Positions 24,661 through 35,661 of a stretch of 64,000 nucleotides of DNA are shown here, one piece after another. Position 1 is the first letter of the stretch; every line of letters starts with the position of its first letter. Source of the DNA: Nageia nagi (taxonomy: Eukaryota > Pinophyta); assembly GCA_050084985.1 (NCBI GenBank), contig JBITNC010000001.1, forward strand, positions 108,438,001-108,502,000, in the 5' to 3' direction. The position numbers and the translations under genes were made by a program. The notes beneath the pieces were generated by a model. The model was not told the DNA's origin, searched no databases, and was given only the letters and a program-made list of their open reading frames with translations.

Positions 24661-24959
24661 CAAGTATCATAAACCAATCTAAAAGTGGTAAGTTAGCAAA
24701 AAACACAACACTCAAGAATTTTTTTAACAAGATACATGATGCAAATACAATGTCAATATCTTTCAAGAAGGTGTTGTAGGCTATATTTTGTACTTTAATA
24801 AGAACCTTTTTTGTGAAAAATAAAAAGGGCTCTTAGGAAAGAATGAAACTAGCATGAAAAATATTTATATATATTCTACTTGCATATAAATATGTGTATA
24901 TGTTCTACTTGCATGCAAACATGTAGCTCTAGTGGATAAGGGCTATAAATACTTTAATA

Positions 24960-25235
24960 CAATGAGTGACTTTTATTGCATTATTTCTAGGATGTGTCAT
25001 TCTTTAAGCATGTACCACCATGGGAGCTTTAGAATAAGGTACAAATATTTATCAAAGAGTAGTTGAAAATGGATTTTCATCAAATACTATGGTTGTGAAT
25101 TTATTTATAGGCATATATGCAAAATATAAAATAATACATAATGCCCAATAATTATTTAACAAGATACATGATGCATACATAGTTTCATGAGGAAGAGACA
25201 TCCGACCTTTATATATTATTATGCTTATTATGGAG
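24960..25235 (+). pseudogene. PPR gene fragment B
   Basis: One frame reads ACTTMGALE, stop, GTNIYQRVVENGFSSNTMVV, then IYAKYKIIHNAQ, stop, LFNKIHDAYIVS, stop. The order of motifs is the same as in fragment A, so these are two copies of one PPR region. The stops sit where the consensus has Gln or Glu (GALEQG, AQELF). Confidence 0.8.
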
Positions 25236-25489
25236 GTAAGAAAATATAACATTTAACTTTCTAGATTGAATAGTTTTTAAGTATTACAAGATTTTTTTTC
25301 CAACTTACCACTTTTGGGATGGTTTTTGATATTTTCTTAATCATGTAGCTAATTTTACACCTGACAATTGCATCTTCTTAAAAGTCTTTACAAGTCTTTT
25401 ATTTTTATGAATATCTTACAATCATAGGATTAATCATTATACATGCATTGTTAACCTTCTCAGCTATGCAAGTTATCTTGAGTAAGCTT

Positions 25490-25970
25490 TGAGATTCATT
25501 ATCAAAATACCCATAAACCTTGAATTAGGTGTGTGTATGTGTCTACTTGGTTCTTGTAAATTGAATGTTATAGTCCATTCAACCTATCTTAAGGGAGATT
25601 TTAACTTTACTACCAAAATACCCATAAACTATGAATTGTTTGTATGCATGTGTCTACTTGGTGCTTAAAAATTAAATGTTGTGGTTTGAGAAGGCTATCT
25701 TGAGGGATCTTTTAAATTCATTACCAAAATACCCATAAACCTTGAAATTAGTGCATAGATGTGTCTACTTGATGCTCATAAATCAAATGTTGTGGTTTGT
25801 GAAAGCTATGGGATCTTTGAAATTCATTGATAAAATACCCATAAAACCTAAATTGGTTGTGTGGATACATCAATTTGGTGCTTGTAAATTGAATGTTATG
25901 GGTTTATTTAACAAGATGTATAATACAAATAAAGTTTCATATTTTGCAATGATTATGTGATACACAAAAT
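25490..25970 (+). repeat. Tandem array of PPR-like units (about 110 bp)
   Basis: Four copies of CAAAATACCCATAAAC followed by GTGTCTACTTGGTGC-type and TTGTAAATTGAATGT-type blocks start at 25503, 25614, 25725 and 25831, so the period is 111, 111 and 106 bp. In one frame each unit reads like KIPIN-ELGVWMCLLG-CKLNV, similar to the MPI-P---W--LLGACK block of plant PPR proteins. The last unit leads into LFNKMYNTNKVSYFAMIM (consensus LFDKM---NVVSWNAMI). The period is close to the 105 bp of a single 35-residue PPR motif. Confidence 0.7.
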
Positions 25971-26320
25971 GAGTTTTCTAAAAAAGGCCCATAGACATAT
26001 GAAACATGTGGAAGAATAAAAAAATACCTAGGATTTATTTGACATGATGCATAGTGAAAACATAATTTCATGATCTACAATGATTGTACTATAAATAAAA
26101 TGGGTTTTCTAAAAAGCCCATAGACACATGAAACATGTGGAAGAATACACAAGACCCAAGATATGTTTGATAAAATGCATGATACAAATAAAATGCATAA
26201 TACAAATACAATTTTATGGTCTATAATATTTGCAAGATTCACAAGTTTCTAAAGGAATGTAGAAAAATACAAAGCATGGACATATATGTAGAATATAGAA
26301 GAATACTACAAGTCTGTAAG
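25971..26320 (+). pseudogene. PPR gene fragments C and D
   Basis: The block GTTTTCTAAAAA-GCCCATAGACA with ATGAAACATGTGGAAGAATA occurs twice, near 25972 and 26104. It is followed each time by a decayed LF-MMH-ENIIS or similar PPR start. Stops in all frames. Confidence 0.6.
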
Positions 26321-27110
26321 GTCATGGACTAAAATACCTACTTGCACCTACTAGGTAATATATTTCCCATAGTATGCTCTCACTAGATCTCCTCTCATCT
26401 TGTCTCACCACATATACTCTCATCTAGTCTCCACTCTCCTATCTCATCTCACAAATACGCCAAAATTCCTATTTCCTTTCAACCCCTCAGCTCAAAAAAT
26501 CATGAAATATTGAAAACATTAACTTATCTCATGCACCTTTTTTTTCTTTGGTTTCATCAGGAGGAAAATTTTCACTACCTCATCTAGTTCTTTTAGGATG
26601 AGGAAAATATGCCTCATAGAAATAGCCACTAAAATAAAAAAATGTGGTGATAAAAAATTATTGCAATAAAACTACCTCAAATTGCTCATCCCTAAAGCCT
26701 ATTTTTGGTTTAGTGAATGCATAAATGGAGAGTTATATGATATCTAGAATATGAATGACTATTATCTTACCCATAATATGCATGAGTTCATGAAAATGAA
26801 ATAAGGGATAGGATCTAGTATCAACTCTTGGTAAGATGGCTAAAAATAAAATATGTTGATGAAAAAAATAAAATGATAAAATGCATAAGCCATGGATGAG
26901 TATTTGCATGTAAGGCATCATCCATAACTTAGTGTTGATATGAAAATGAGAGGTCTAAGATGATATGAACAAATAAATATAAGATAAAAGGGATGATAAG
27001 ATCAACACATAATATAGAACTAAGGGGATTAAGCATAGATATGATGAAGATGGATGATATTGATAAGCTCAATCCCATCTTATCCTTCCATATACATGAT
27101 ATGGTACAAA
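26321..27110. other. Boundary between PPR-derived repeats and Tat 2
   Basis: No gene. To about 26580 it still resembles the PPR-derived repeat (CAACCCCTCAGCTCAAAAAA at 26480, as at 23215). From there to 27110 it is AT-rich and probably the 3' UTR of Tat 2. I could not find its LTR. Confidence 0.45.
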
Positions 27111-27114
27111 TATA

Positions 27115-28140
27115 AATTGATCTTCCATTTAATAATGTAAGGGCCTATCTAATTAGGTGAAATCTTATCCCTAAGAGGATGCTTGAGATGGGATTGCTAC
27201 TGATTTTCTTTAAGAACAAGGTCATCAACTAGAAACTCATGAGGCTTGAAATTCCTATTGAATTCTCTCTTGATATGTTCTTGATAACCATATGATGATT
27301 AATTATATTGATTCATTTGTTCTAAAGAAGAAGAAATTGATCTAGTCTAGCCTAATAAGTTTTTTTTTCCAAGATAAGATCCTTAAGTGACACATATAAG
27401 GAAGGGATATCAAGCTCAAGAAGCATGACCACCTCAGCATCATAGAAAAGAGAGAAAGGGGTAGTACCTATGGACATTTGAATACTAGTGTGATAAACCC
27501 ACAAAGCATATGGGAGATACTGGTACCAATTGTAATAATTTTTATTAACCATGTTCTTGATAATGGTGATAATTATCTTATTGCTTGCTTTGGTTTGACC
27601 ATTACTTTATGGGTAATAGGGCATAGAGAATTATTGCTTGATATGATATTGATTACATATTCTTAAAATTAGGACCACTATCTTTAATGATCATAGTAGG
27701 AATATCAAATTGATATATGATATGAGTCTTTATGAAAGATGAAATCTTAGGAATTATAGTAAAGATTAAATACACTACCTTAACTCACTTGGTAAGGTAC
27801 TTGGTAATGGTTATAATGAACTTATGATCACCTAACAAAGGAGTAACAAACTAAATGATAAGATCAAGACCCCACTAGGTGAAAGGCCACATGGCTTGTA
27901 TAAGTTGAAGAGGTTGGGACAAGATGTGTTGAACATGAACATGTTGTTGATACTAAATGCACCTATTGATATGATTATTATGGTGGGTAATAACCCATCT
28001 ATAGGATATATTTAGTGATAGTTGTGCCATTAAAATGTCCATCAATAAATGTCATTATAATAATATAATATGGCAATTTGTTGGTTGTAATGCTCTAAAT
28101 AGTGAAGGAGGACTCCATCAAAGGATCACTTGTATAGGAC
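27115..28140 (-). pseudogene. Tat 2 integrase, broken
   Basis: The core reads in pieces GLDLII (about 27875), GDHKFIITITKYLTK, stop, VKVVYL, FDIPTMIIKDSGPNFKN, and NGQTKASNK (about 27600). An open frame at 27552-27352 follows with YYNWYQYLPYALWVYHTS and GTTPFSLFYDAEVVMLLELD, the conserved region after the core. The tail has EFLVDDLVLKENQ near 27220 (usual GDLVLKE). As in Tat 1, the catalytic Glu of NGQAEASNK is lysine and the tryptophan of FTKWVEVV is a stop. Confidence 0.85.
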
Positions 28141-28365
28141 ATCCTATAAAAGCACATAACAAGTGGCTCTATTCTTAAATGATCCCTTCTCACTATAGGA
28201 AAATTTAGGAGGAAGAGCATTCCACTTGAGGTACTTATGAAGTTGCTTATATCTCACTAACACTAGCTTCAAAAGATGAGATGGAAAAGGTGAATTGAGA
28301 GATAAATTCTTAATAGTCACAACTTCCACATGTTGGATTCATCAATGAGTATTAGGTGGAATGAG

Positions 28366-28850
28366 TTACCCAAAAAAAGGCATGGTATCTACAAACCTAT
28401 AGGATGATTTAGGGGTGACTTTGATCTTATAGGATTTAAAACACTTAATAAGCTTGACAATATCCTCCTTATAAGACTTGAGGAGTTCATTGTGACACTG
28501 ATAAACACTAAGGATATGATTAATGACCAAGATAGAATCACCATAGATAATGAGTCTCTCAATATTAAGATCAATATTTATCCCAAGGATTAGTATCAAG
28601 GCTTCATACTTGATATTGTTATTGGCATAAGGAAAAGCTAACATGAAGGAATAAGGGATAAGGATACCTTAAGGCATGAAGAAGAATACTTTCACACCTC
28701 CCCTTGCTCACACTTTGATCCATTAAAGTACATAGTAATATCAAATCCTTATGTGTATCAATAAACTCTTCCTCCTCATCAATATTAAAGATATCTTCAT
28801 TAGGAAGATTGATGTTAGGAGGAAAATTATCTTGCAAGGGTACTTCAACT
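28366..28850 (-). pseudogene. Tat 2 archaeal-type RNase H and linker
   Basis: The frame from 28644 reads LAFPYANNNIKYEALILIL, then ERLIIYGDSILVINHILSVY and CHNELLKSYKEDIVKLIKCF. This matches the Tat archaeal-type RNase H (NNMAEYEALI...GDS-LV--Q). The active-site Glu is lysine, as in Tat 1. The frame before it, 28837-28619, has an acidic stretch NIDEEEEFIDTHKD and belongs to the preceding linker of the polyprotein. Confidence 0.85.
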
Positions 28851-28859
28851 AACTAATCA

Positions 28860-29271
28860 TCTTTGACCTAACCCTTAATGGATTTCTAACGAATAAAGTC
28901 AAGGGAAAACTCAAACAAAAATACAAATCACTTAGAAGTTGTATAATTATGATAAGTATTACTCATAATATACTTGAGAGGATCAACATGAGAAATCATA
29001 TATGTTATATGATTGAGCATGTCGTGATATAATTTCTTAGCTAAAAAGAATATGATAAGATAAATATGCTCTATGTAGAGGTACTTGATATCATAGTCAA
29101 TAAGAGCATGAATAAGCTAATAAATGAATTTCTCTTTTCCTTGATCATTATTTTGGCAAAACATGACTCCCAAGGAAAAAATAGTGGTTGAAAGATAAAG
29201 GTAGAAAGAGATACCATCCCTAGGAGGGATCAAAACTAGGAGTTGTGAGATATCTCTTGATATCATAAAAA
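28860..29271 (-). pseudogene. Tat 2 RNase H, downstream half
   Basis: Minus strand reads NIHDIKRYLTTPSFDPS, then LYLSTTIFSLGVMFCQNNDQ and KEKFIY, LIDYDIKYLYIEHIYL. This is the gypsy RNase H pattern (IK-YL--PPVL-PP...LYLS-T---IGA-L-Q-D). It is cut at 29271 by copia 2. Confidence 0.75.
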
Positions 29272-31371
29272 TGTTGAATATAGTGCAACAATGTTTTCAT
29301 TGTTGTCAACATGATGATATCAGTATGCATATGGTTCCCATGGTTGCATGTGTCAAAGGAATGATATCAACAAGATTTGCAAAGTTGTCAAATGCAAAAA
29401 CAACAAAGGGACCAAAAGTTGTCATGAGGTACCAAAAGCTATCAAGGGGGCCAAAACATAAATGGAAGGTGAAAGAAAGCCATAAATGGTTTAGATCAAT
29501 TTTTGTGTTGATAAAAAACTTATGTGCAGCATTGGAATGGTCAAATTTCATGTTGGTTCATTTTTGGGCATTCTTGTGGATTTTGGAGCAATCAAAAATC
29601 AGAGTGAAATTGGCTTTGTGCAAGTCAAATTGCAAGAAAATAGTGATGAGTCAAAGGTTTAAATTTAGAACATATATATTAATATATACCAAGAATATGT
29701 GGTCCAAATTTTGGATCAAGTAAGAAACTAAGACAAAAATGGTACAAGTTACAAAATGCCACTTAGTAACTTTTTGTAGTTTGGTGTACTTTTTGGGATG
29801 GTAAAGAAAAAGAGTAATCCCATGAGTTTGGGTTGAGATATTTTATTTCTAGTTGTAGATTTGTAATCAACATGAAAAATCTCACAACTTTGGTTTTTGC
29901 TTCATGTCAATCCAAGGTCTAGAAGTCAGTGAATGAGGATGCCTACTAAGTGTTTGATGAAATGACAATCAAAAATTTTTCTAAGTGTTGAGCCCAATTT
30001 TGGTAGTGAAATGTTTGATGAAATGCTTGCCATGGTTTTTGAGGAAACTTGTGAAATGTTTGAAAAAATGCACCTAGTCTAGTTATGACACTTGGAAGAT
30101 TATTTGAGGCATGCTTATTGTGTGTAATTATTTTCTCTCTCCAAGTGACATGTGGTTGAATACTTTTGGACTAAGTTTGATTGTTGTGTGAAGAAGTTTT
30201 GAGTATGTGTTTTATTTCTTGTTAAAAAAAAGAGCACTCCCATTTTTAGATTGGAGATTTTTCATGATATGGTATCTCTTTTGAAAACCTTTTTTTAGTT
30301 GAGAATATCAAAAATAATACGAGATAGTAGAGGTCATTTGACATTTATGCAAAAATTGTAATACCATTTCATGCCATATAGACATGGAACACGTGTTCTA
30401 GACTAATTGATGTATTTGCATGACCCAATTCTATAATATTTTGATTTTCTTAGGTTTGTGTGTTAGTAGTGTAGTATTATTTTGAGCAGTGTGTGAAGTA
30501 TATTCCCTCTAGTATTATAACAATAGTTTCTTGGTCCATTTCAAGGCATTTTTAGCTGATAGGTGTGCAGAGTGGGTTAATATGAATTGAATAGTTGAAG
30601 CTAGATATTTTGTGGTAGAAATTTTAGAAATAAGATATTTTAGAGTCAATAAGTGACTGATCTAGTATCTTGATATTCAGAATTGTGTCAATGCTTGAAA
30701 GTTTTTTTAATATACATAGTTTGGCAGTTGGTTTACTTATGTGCATGGTATTAGGTCTCATCTTCATGGAGAAACATATGTAATGAATCAAGAGCATCTT
30801 ATCAATAATAAGCTTTAATTTTGCTTTGTGAAAATCCAATGGTTAATATTCTAGGTATTATAGATCCATTTCATATTTTTTTGGACAAGTGTGAGAAGTG
30901 TGTGTGTAGAAATAATTAAGAGTGTGTGTGGAGTATTAAAGAGACAAAGTGAGTAAATGGAAGAGTGAGTAGAGGTAGTATTTTGAGCTAGATTATTTAG
31001 AATCTTGTGTGAACTATAATAAATCTTTTATCTTCTTTATTTGAGTTCATCAAGTGGGTGATTGGCAAGAGGAGTTAGTGCTCCTTGTAGTTCATACTAT
31101 AGAATGATAGGGTAGTTGATGCTATTCCTTGCAGTGGGTACTACAAAATATTGTAATATTTTTATGGATAGATTTGGATTGGAGTCCAAATAGTCATTTT
31201 TGAGGATGTAGCCAAGTTGGTGAACCTCATTACATCTTGTTTGTGTGTTGTTTTTGATGTGCTTGCTCATTTGATTTCAATTTTGCTTTTCCTTAATTTC
31301 AAAAGTGAAAACTTTGTATTTATTTTTTAGACACACTAATTCACCCCCCTCTTAGTGTCATATGAGGTTCA
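29272..31371 (+). repeat. 5' LTR of copia 2
   Basis: 2.1 kb, starting TGTTGAATATAG and ending GAGGTTCA. It aligns with 35662-37605, for example ACAACAAAGGGACCAAAAGT at 29399 and 35789. A 150-codon open frame at its start is not conserved in the other LTR and is treated as chance. Confidence 0.9.
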
Positions 31372-31375
31372 ATAA

Positions 31376-31388
31376 TTGGTATCAAGTA
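31376..31388 (+). other. Primer binding site of copia 2
   Basis: TTGGTATCAAG, a slightly decayed initiator-Met-tRNA site, four bases after the LTR. Confidence 0.8.
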
Positions 31389-31436
31389 GGTTCCTATTTT
31401 ATCTTAATTAGCTAGGGAGATCTTATATGTGACATA

Positions 31437-32300
31437 ATGGCTTTAGGTTAAGGGTTCTCTTCAAACAAAGCTACATTATTTAACAATATTAACTATGCTT
31501 TTTGGAGAGTCAGGATGTAGACTTATCTTAGTGCTTTAGGATAAAAGATTTGGGAGGCCACAAAAATGTCTATACCATGCCTTCTATGCCTTTTATAGAT
31601 GCAATAAATAAGAAGGCATATGAAAACAACTCAAAGGCCAAGAATACCATCATGTGCAGATTGGTGGATAGTGAGCTAGTAAAAGTGATGAACTATGAGT
31701 TGACAAAGGAAATATGGGATAAATTGAAAAGTATTCATGAGGGAGACATGAAGATAAAGGAGGCTAAAATTCAAACTCATTGAGCATATATTGAGAGTTT
31801 AAATATGAATTAAGATGAAAACATAGCAACATACATGTTAAGGTAAATGAAGTGATCAATGTGATTAGAGGCCTTAGAGAAAAGATTAAAGACTCTATCA
31901 TTATGAAAAAGGTATTACATTCACTTTCTCAAAGATTTGATTGAAAAGCTTCTGCTATAGAATAAGCAAAATATTTAAATGCTTTTAGTATGGATGAAAT
32001 GCATGGTTAACTAATAGCCTATGAAATGAGAATGGCAAGTCCAAATCCATAGATAGAGAATTTTCTTTCAAAGAAAATAAAAATATAAAAGAAAAATAAG
32101 GGTCACAAGAAGAAGAATCTTTATACAAATTGGAAGTGCATTTTGTTAGAAAGGTGAAAAAGCAAAAAGAAAAATACAAAGGGAAATTTCCTTTTAAATG
32201 TTTCAATTATGGAGGTGTAGGGCATTTTGCAATGAAATATCCTCACAAAGTAAAGAACCAAGATGATAAAAATTTCAAAAAGAGAGAAGTGGTTGGAAGA
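31437..32300 (+). pseudogene. copia 2 gag, broken
   Basis: Starts at ATG 31437 with several stops. Readable parts are NYAFWRVRM near 31490, then KKAYENNSKAKNTIMCRLVD, VMNYELTKEIWDKLKSIHEG and IKEAKIQTH (open frame 31550-31783), and MDEMHG-like blocks later. The zinc knuckle near 32199-32240 reads CFNYGGVGHFAMKYPH: two of the three cysteines of C-x2-C-x4-H-x4-C are tyrosine, each a single G-to-A change. Confidence 0.85.
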
Positions 32301-32399
32301 AAAAATTAAATTTTAGAAAAACTAATTTCAAAAAGAAAAGCTTTATTTCTAAGAACATTAGTTCATTAGAAGCTAATTCAATGAAGACTCAAAATAAGA

Positions 32400-32690
32400 G
32401 TTTGATGAAGCTCTATTCATGGAATTCGAAGAGGAAAAACTATAAATGAAACAAAATTGGAAGAAGAAATTGAGGCAAAAGTCAATCTAGAAGGAGAACT
32501 AATTACAACTCTAAAAGAATTAAATATAGTTGATAAAGGCACAATGAAGATAAGTAATGGTAAAATTAGATCAAAAGAGGTCTTATTTATGATTGGTCTA
32601 AAACATAGCTTGTTGAGTGTAAGTCAAATTTGTGATAGAGGTCATGACATGATTTTTAAAAAGCAAAGGTGCAAAATAGATAGTAGATAA
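32400..32690 (+). pseudogene. copia 2 protease end, broken
   Basis: An open frame at 32457-32690 reads LKELNIVDKGTMKISNGK and VLFMIGLKHSLLSVSQICDR. This is the region between the copia protease and pre-integrase (GL-HNLLSV-Q). The active-site D-S/T-G lies upstream and I could not identify it. Confidence 0.75.
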
Positions 32691-33660
32691 TGGTAAATTG
32701 GTAGTAGTTGGCACAAGAGACTTCCAAAAATTTGTATACATTGATAGAGACTTCAAAGGGATGATGCTTGCTATAGAAAGGATGATGAAGATTGGCTTTA
32801 GCACAAGAGGCTTAGATACATTAGCTTTGATAACTTATTCAAAATTAGTTTGAAGGGCAATTCGAGATATTCCAAGTATCAAAAAACCACCAAATAGTAT
32901 TTGTTCTTGTGTCAAAAGGGTAAGTCACTAGATCACTTTCAAGACAAAGGAGTATTATTCTAGAAAACCCTAGAGCTTGTTCATACTTATTTATGTGGTC
33001 CTATGAGGAGCAAAGTATAAAATGGGGATAAGTACACTTCATGTTATGCATAGATGATTATTCTAGATTGACATGGATATTATTTTCAAAACACAAGTCA
33101 AAAGCACTTGAAAATTTGAGACCTTCAAGAATCAAGAGAAAATCAAGTTGAGAGGAGGATGAAATGTTTAATATTAGATAGAGGAAACTGAGTTTATTTT
33201 AGATGATTTCAATGAGTTTTATCATAAGTATGGTATTTAGAGATAACTTTCTACAATAAGGAAACCTCAACAAAATGGTGTGTAGAAAGAAAAATAGTTA
33301 CCTTAAGAAATATCACACACAATGTTGATAAAAAGCAACATAGTTGATAGGTTTTGGAAAGAAGCAATCCATTATGGTGGTTTATATTCAGAATAGGTGT
33401 ATGTTGATGCCCATGAGAATAAGACATCCTATGAGTTATGGTTTGAAAAAAAGGCATCAGTAAGATACTTCAAAGTCTTTGGGAGTAAGTGCTACATCAA
33501 GAAGATGCAATAAAATCTTGGTAAGTTTGATAATAGAGTGGATGAAGGTATATTCCTTAGTTACTCAATTAAAAGGAAGGCTTACAAGTGTTACAACAAA
33601 AGACTCAAGAAATTATTGAGAGTATGGATGTTAATATGTTGTGATGTGAATACCTCCAAA
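32691..33660 (+). pseudogene. copia 2 integrase, broken
   Basis: Many stops and shifts. Recognisable parts are CCVKR-type pre-integrase near 32900, LIY-GPMRS-K near 32980, KPQQNGV followed by a stop near 33270 (the D-D-35-E glutamate region), FWKEAIHYGGLY near 33355, and ELWFEKKASVRYFKVFGSKC near 33435, the usual post-core sequence. Confidence 0.8.
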
Positions 33661-33929
33661 AGGAAATAATAAACTTTTTTTAGTTTATCAAGAATACATC
33701 AAGGTAGATGAGGTAGAGGAACAACCAAAAAATCAATCAAAGAGTGGCTTTGGTGACTCACAATAGTGATTCAAAAATGGAGGGAAACCAAAACATAAAA
33801 TATGTAAATAAAAAAAGGATCATCCAAGTGAACAAATAATTGGAGATCCAAATACTAGAATTTAAATAAGGAGAATAAAAATAAGAAAATATTCCCTTCT
33901 TTCAAGTATAGAACCAAAGAATGTTCTAG

Positions 33930-34620
33930 AGGTAATTCAGGATAAGAGATGGATCAAGGTAATGGATGAGGAGTTAGACTAGATTGAAAAGAACCAAACT
34001 TGGAAGTTGGTACCAAGGCCCAAGAACAAAAATGTGATTGGAACTAAGTGGGTTTTTTGTAACAAGCTTAATGAATATGGGAAAGTGATAATAAACAAAA
34101 TAAGGTTTGTTTACAAAGGTTATGCTCAAGTTGAAGGTATTGATTTTGAAGAAACCTTTGCTCTTATGGCTAGATTAGAGGCTATTCATATGTTTCTTGA
34201 TTTGACTATGTACAAGAACTACAAGGTTTACAATATAGATGTAAAATTAACATTTTTGAATGGAAAGCTTGAGGAGGAACTCTACATTAAGTAGCTAGAT
34301 GGATTTTAGATAAGTGAGAACCCAGACTTTGTGTGTTAACTAAAAAAGGCACTTTATGGTCTAAAATAGGCACCCCAAGCATGGTATGCTAGGATTGATG
34401 CATATATTCATTAGCAAGGTTTCAAAAAAGGTATGTTGGATAGTAATCTATACATCAAATCTAAAAATAATCATCATGTTATTATTATGGTTTATGTTGA
34501 TGATATTATTTTTAGAGGTAGCAAGGATGAAATATGCAAAGACTTTGCTAACCAGATGCAAATAGAGTTTGAGATGTCAATGATAGGTGAAATTTTATAT
34601 TTTTTAATTTGCAAGTTAAT
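33930..34620 (+). pseudogene. copia 2 reverse transcriptase, broken
   Basis: Open frame 34007-34294 reads NVIGTKWVFCNKLNEYGKV, VYKGYAQVEGIDFEETFALM and VYNIDVKLTFLNGKLEEELY. Stops then fall at Gln positions of the family, including LDGF*ISEN and YGLK*APQAWY; the copia 1 RT in this window has Gln at the matching LKQAPRAWY site. Open frame 34433-34627 has the catalytic YVDD at 34492-34503, intact. Confidence 0.9.
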
Positions 34621-34623
34621 TAG

Positions 34624-35440
34624 TTGAAGAATGGCATTTTTATTTTGCAAATCAAGTATGTAAAGATGATGCTAAAAAAATTCACTATGGAGGATTGCAA
34701 GCCTATGAGTGCTCTTATGATGATAGGTTGTAAGCTTAACAAAGATGATAAGTCCCCATTAATGAATAAGAATATGTACAACTCAATTATTAGTAGCCTA
34801 TTATATCTAACAGCTACTAGACCTAACATACTGCAAGCAGTGTGCATGGTTGCACTATTTCAGGCCAATCTAAAGAAGACACATGTGATCATAGTAAAGA
34901 GGATCTTTTGGTACCTCAAAGGTACAATGGAATATGGCCTATGGTATCCTAAGGGGAAGGATTTCACACTCATTACTTTCTTATATGTAGATTAGTTAGG
35001 GTGTGTAGATTACAAGAAGAGCACCAGTGGTGGTGCATTTTACTTAGGTAACAATCTTATTGGTTGGCATAGCAAGAAACATGAATCAGTATCATTATCC
35101 ATAATGAAAGTAGAGTACATATAAGAAATATCATATTATACATAGATTATATGAATGAAACAAATGATTAAGGATCTAGGTATTTATATCATTGAGCCCA
35201 TTTCAATTATGTGTGATAGCGTAAGTGCAATCAATATTTCCAAGAATTCGATCATGCATTCAAGAATGAAACACTTTGCCATTCAGTACCATTTCTTGGA
35301 GAGAAGGTTGTAGAAGGATAGGTAAAGTTGGAATTTCCTTCTTCATTATAGAAATTAGTAGATTTATTCACTAAACCATTACCCAAGGAAGTTTTTGAGT
35401 ACCTACAAAAGAAATTGAGAGTGGTGATATTGCTTAGGCA
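34624..35440 (+). pseudogene. copia 2 RT end and RNase H, broken
   Basis: Open frame 34624-34995 reads FTMEDCKPMSALMMIGCKL, SIISSLLYLTATRPNILQAV and VKRIFWYLKGTMEYGLWYPK. After stops it continues with DYKKSTSGGAFYLGNNLIGW, KKHESVSLSIMKVEYI and CDSVSAINISKN, the copia RNase H. Glu of STTEAEY is replaced within MKVEYI only in neighbouring residues. The protein end lies near 35440. Confidence 0.88.
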
Positions 35441-35661
35441 TTGACTAGCTTTTGGGTGCATAATATTAGGAGGAGTAAATTTGTACTTTCTTATATTTTT
35501 TATCTTGTATAATTATTTTCTCTTAAATGATAATTTACACCTAAGTATTGTGTGTATGGAATCAAGGGAATCCCAAGCCACCCCTTTGTATTTGTTATCA
35601 AAGGGGGAGAAGAGTAATAGGTTTTTATGTATGTATTGCCAACAATTCCAAAGGGGGAGAT
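35441..35661 (+). other. copia 2 3' UTR and polypurine tract
   Basis: Noncoding. Two purine runs, near 35602 (CAAAGGGGGAGAAGAG) and at 35650-35661 (AAAGGGGGAGAT). The second touches the LTR and is the working PPT. SIRE-type elements often have repeated PPT-like runs here. Confidence 0.8.

Noticed and set aside
29271-29723. 150-codon open frame on the plus strand
   Set aside because: It lies in the copia 2 5' LTR. The matching part of the 3' LTR is not open, so there is no sign of selection for coding.
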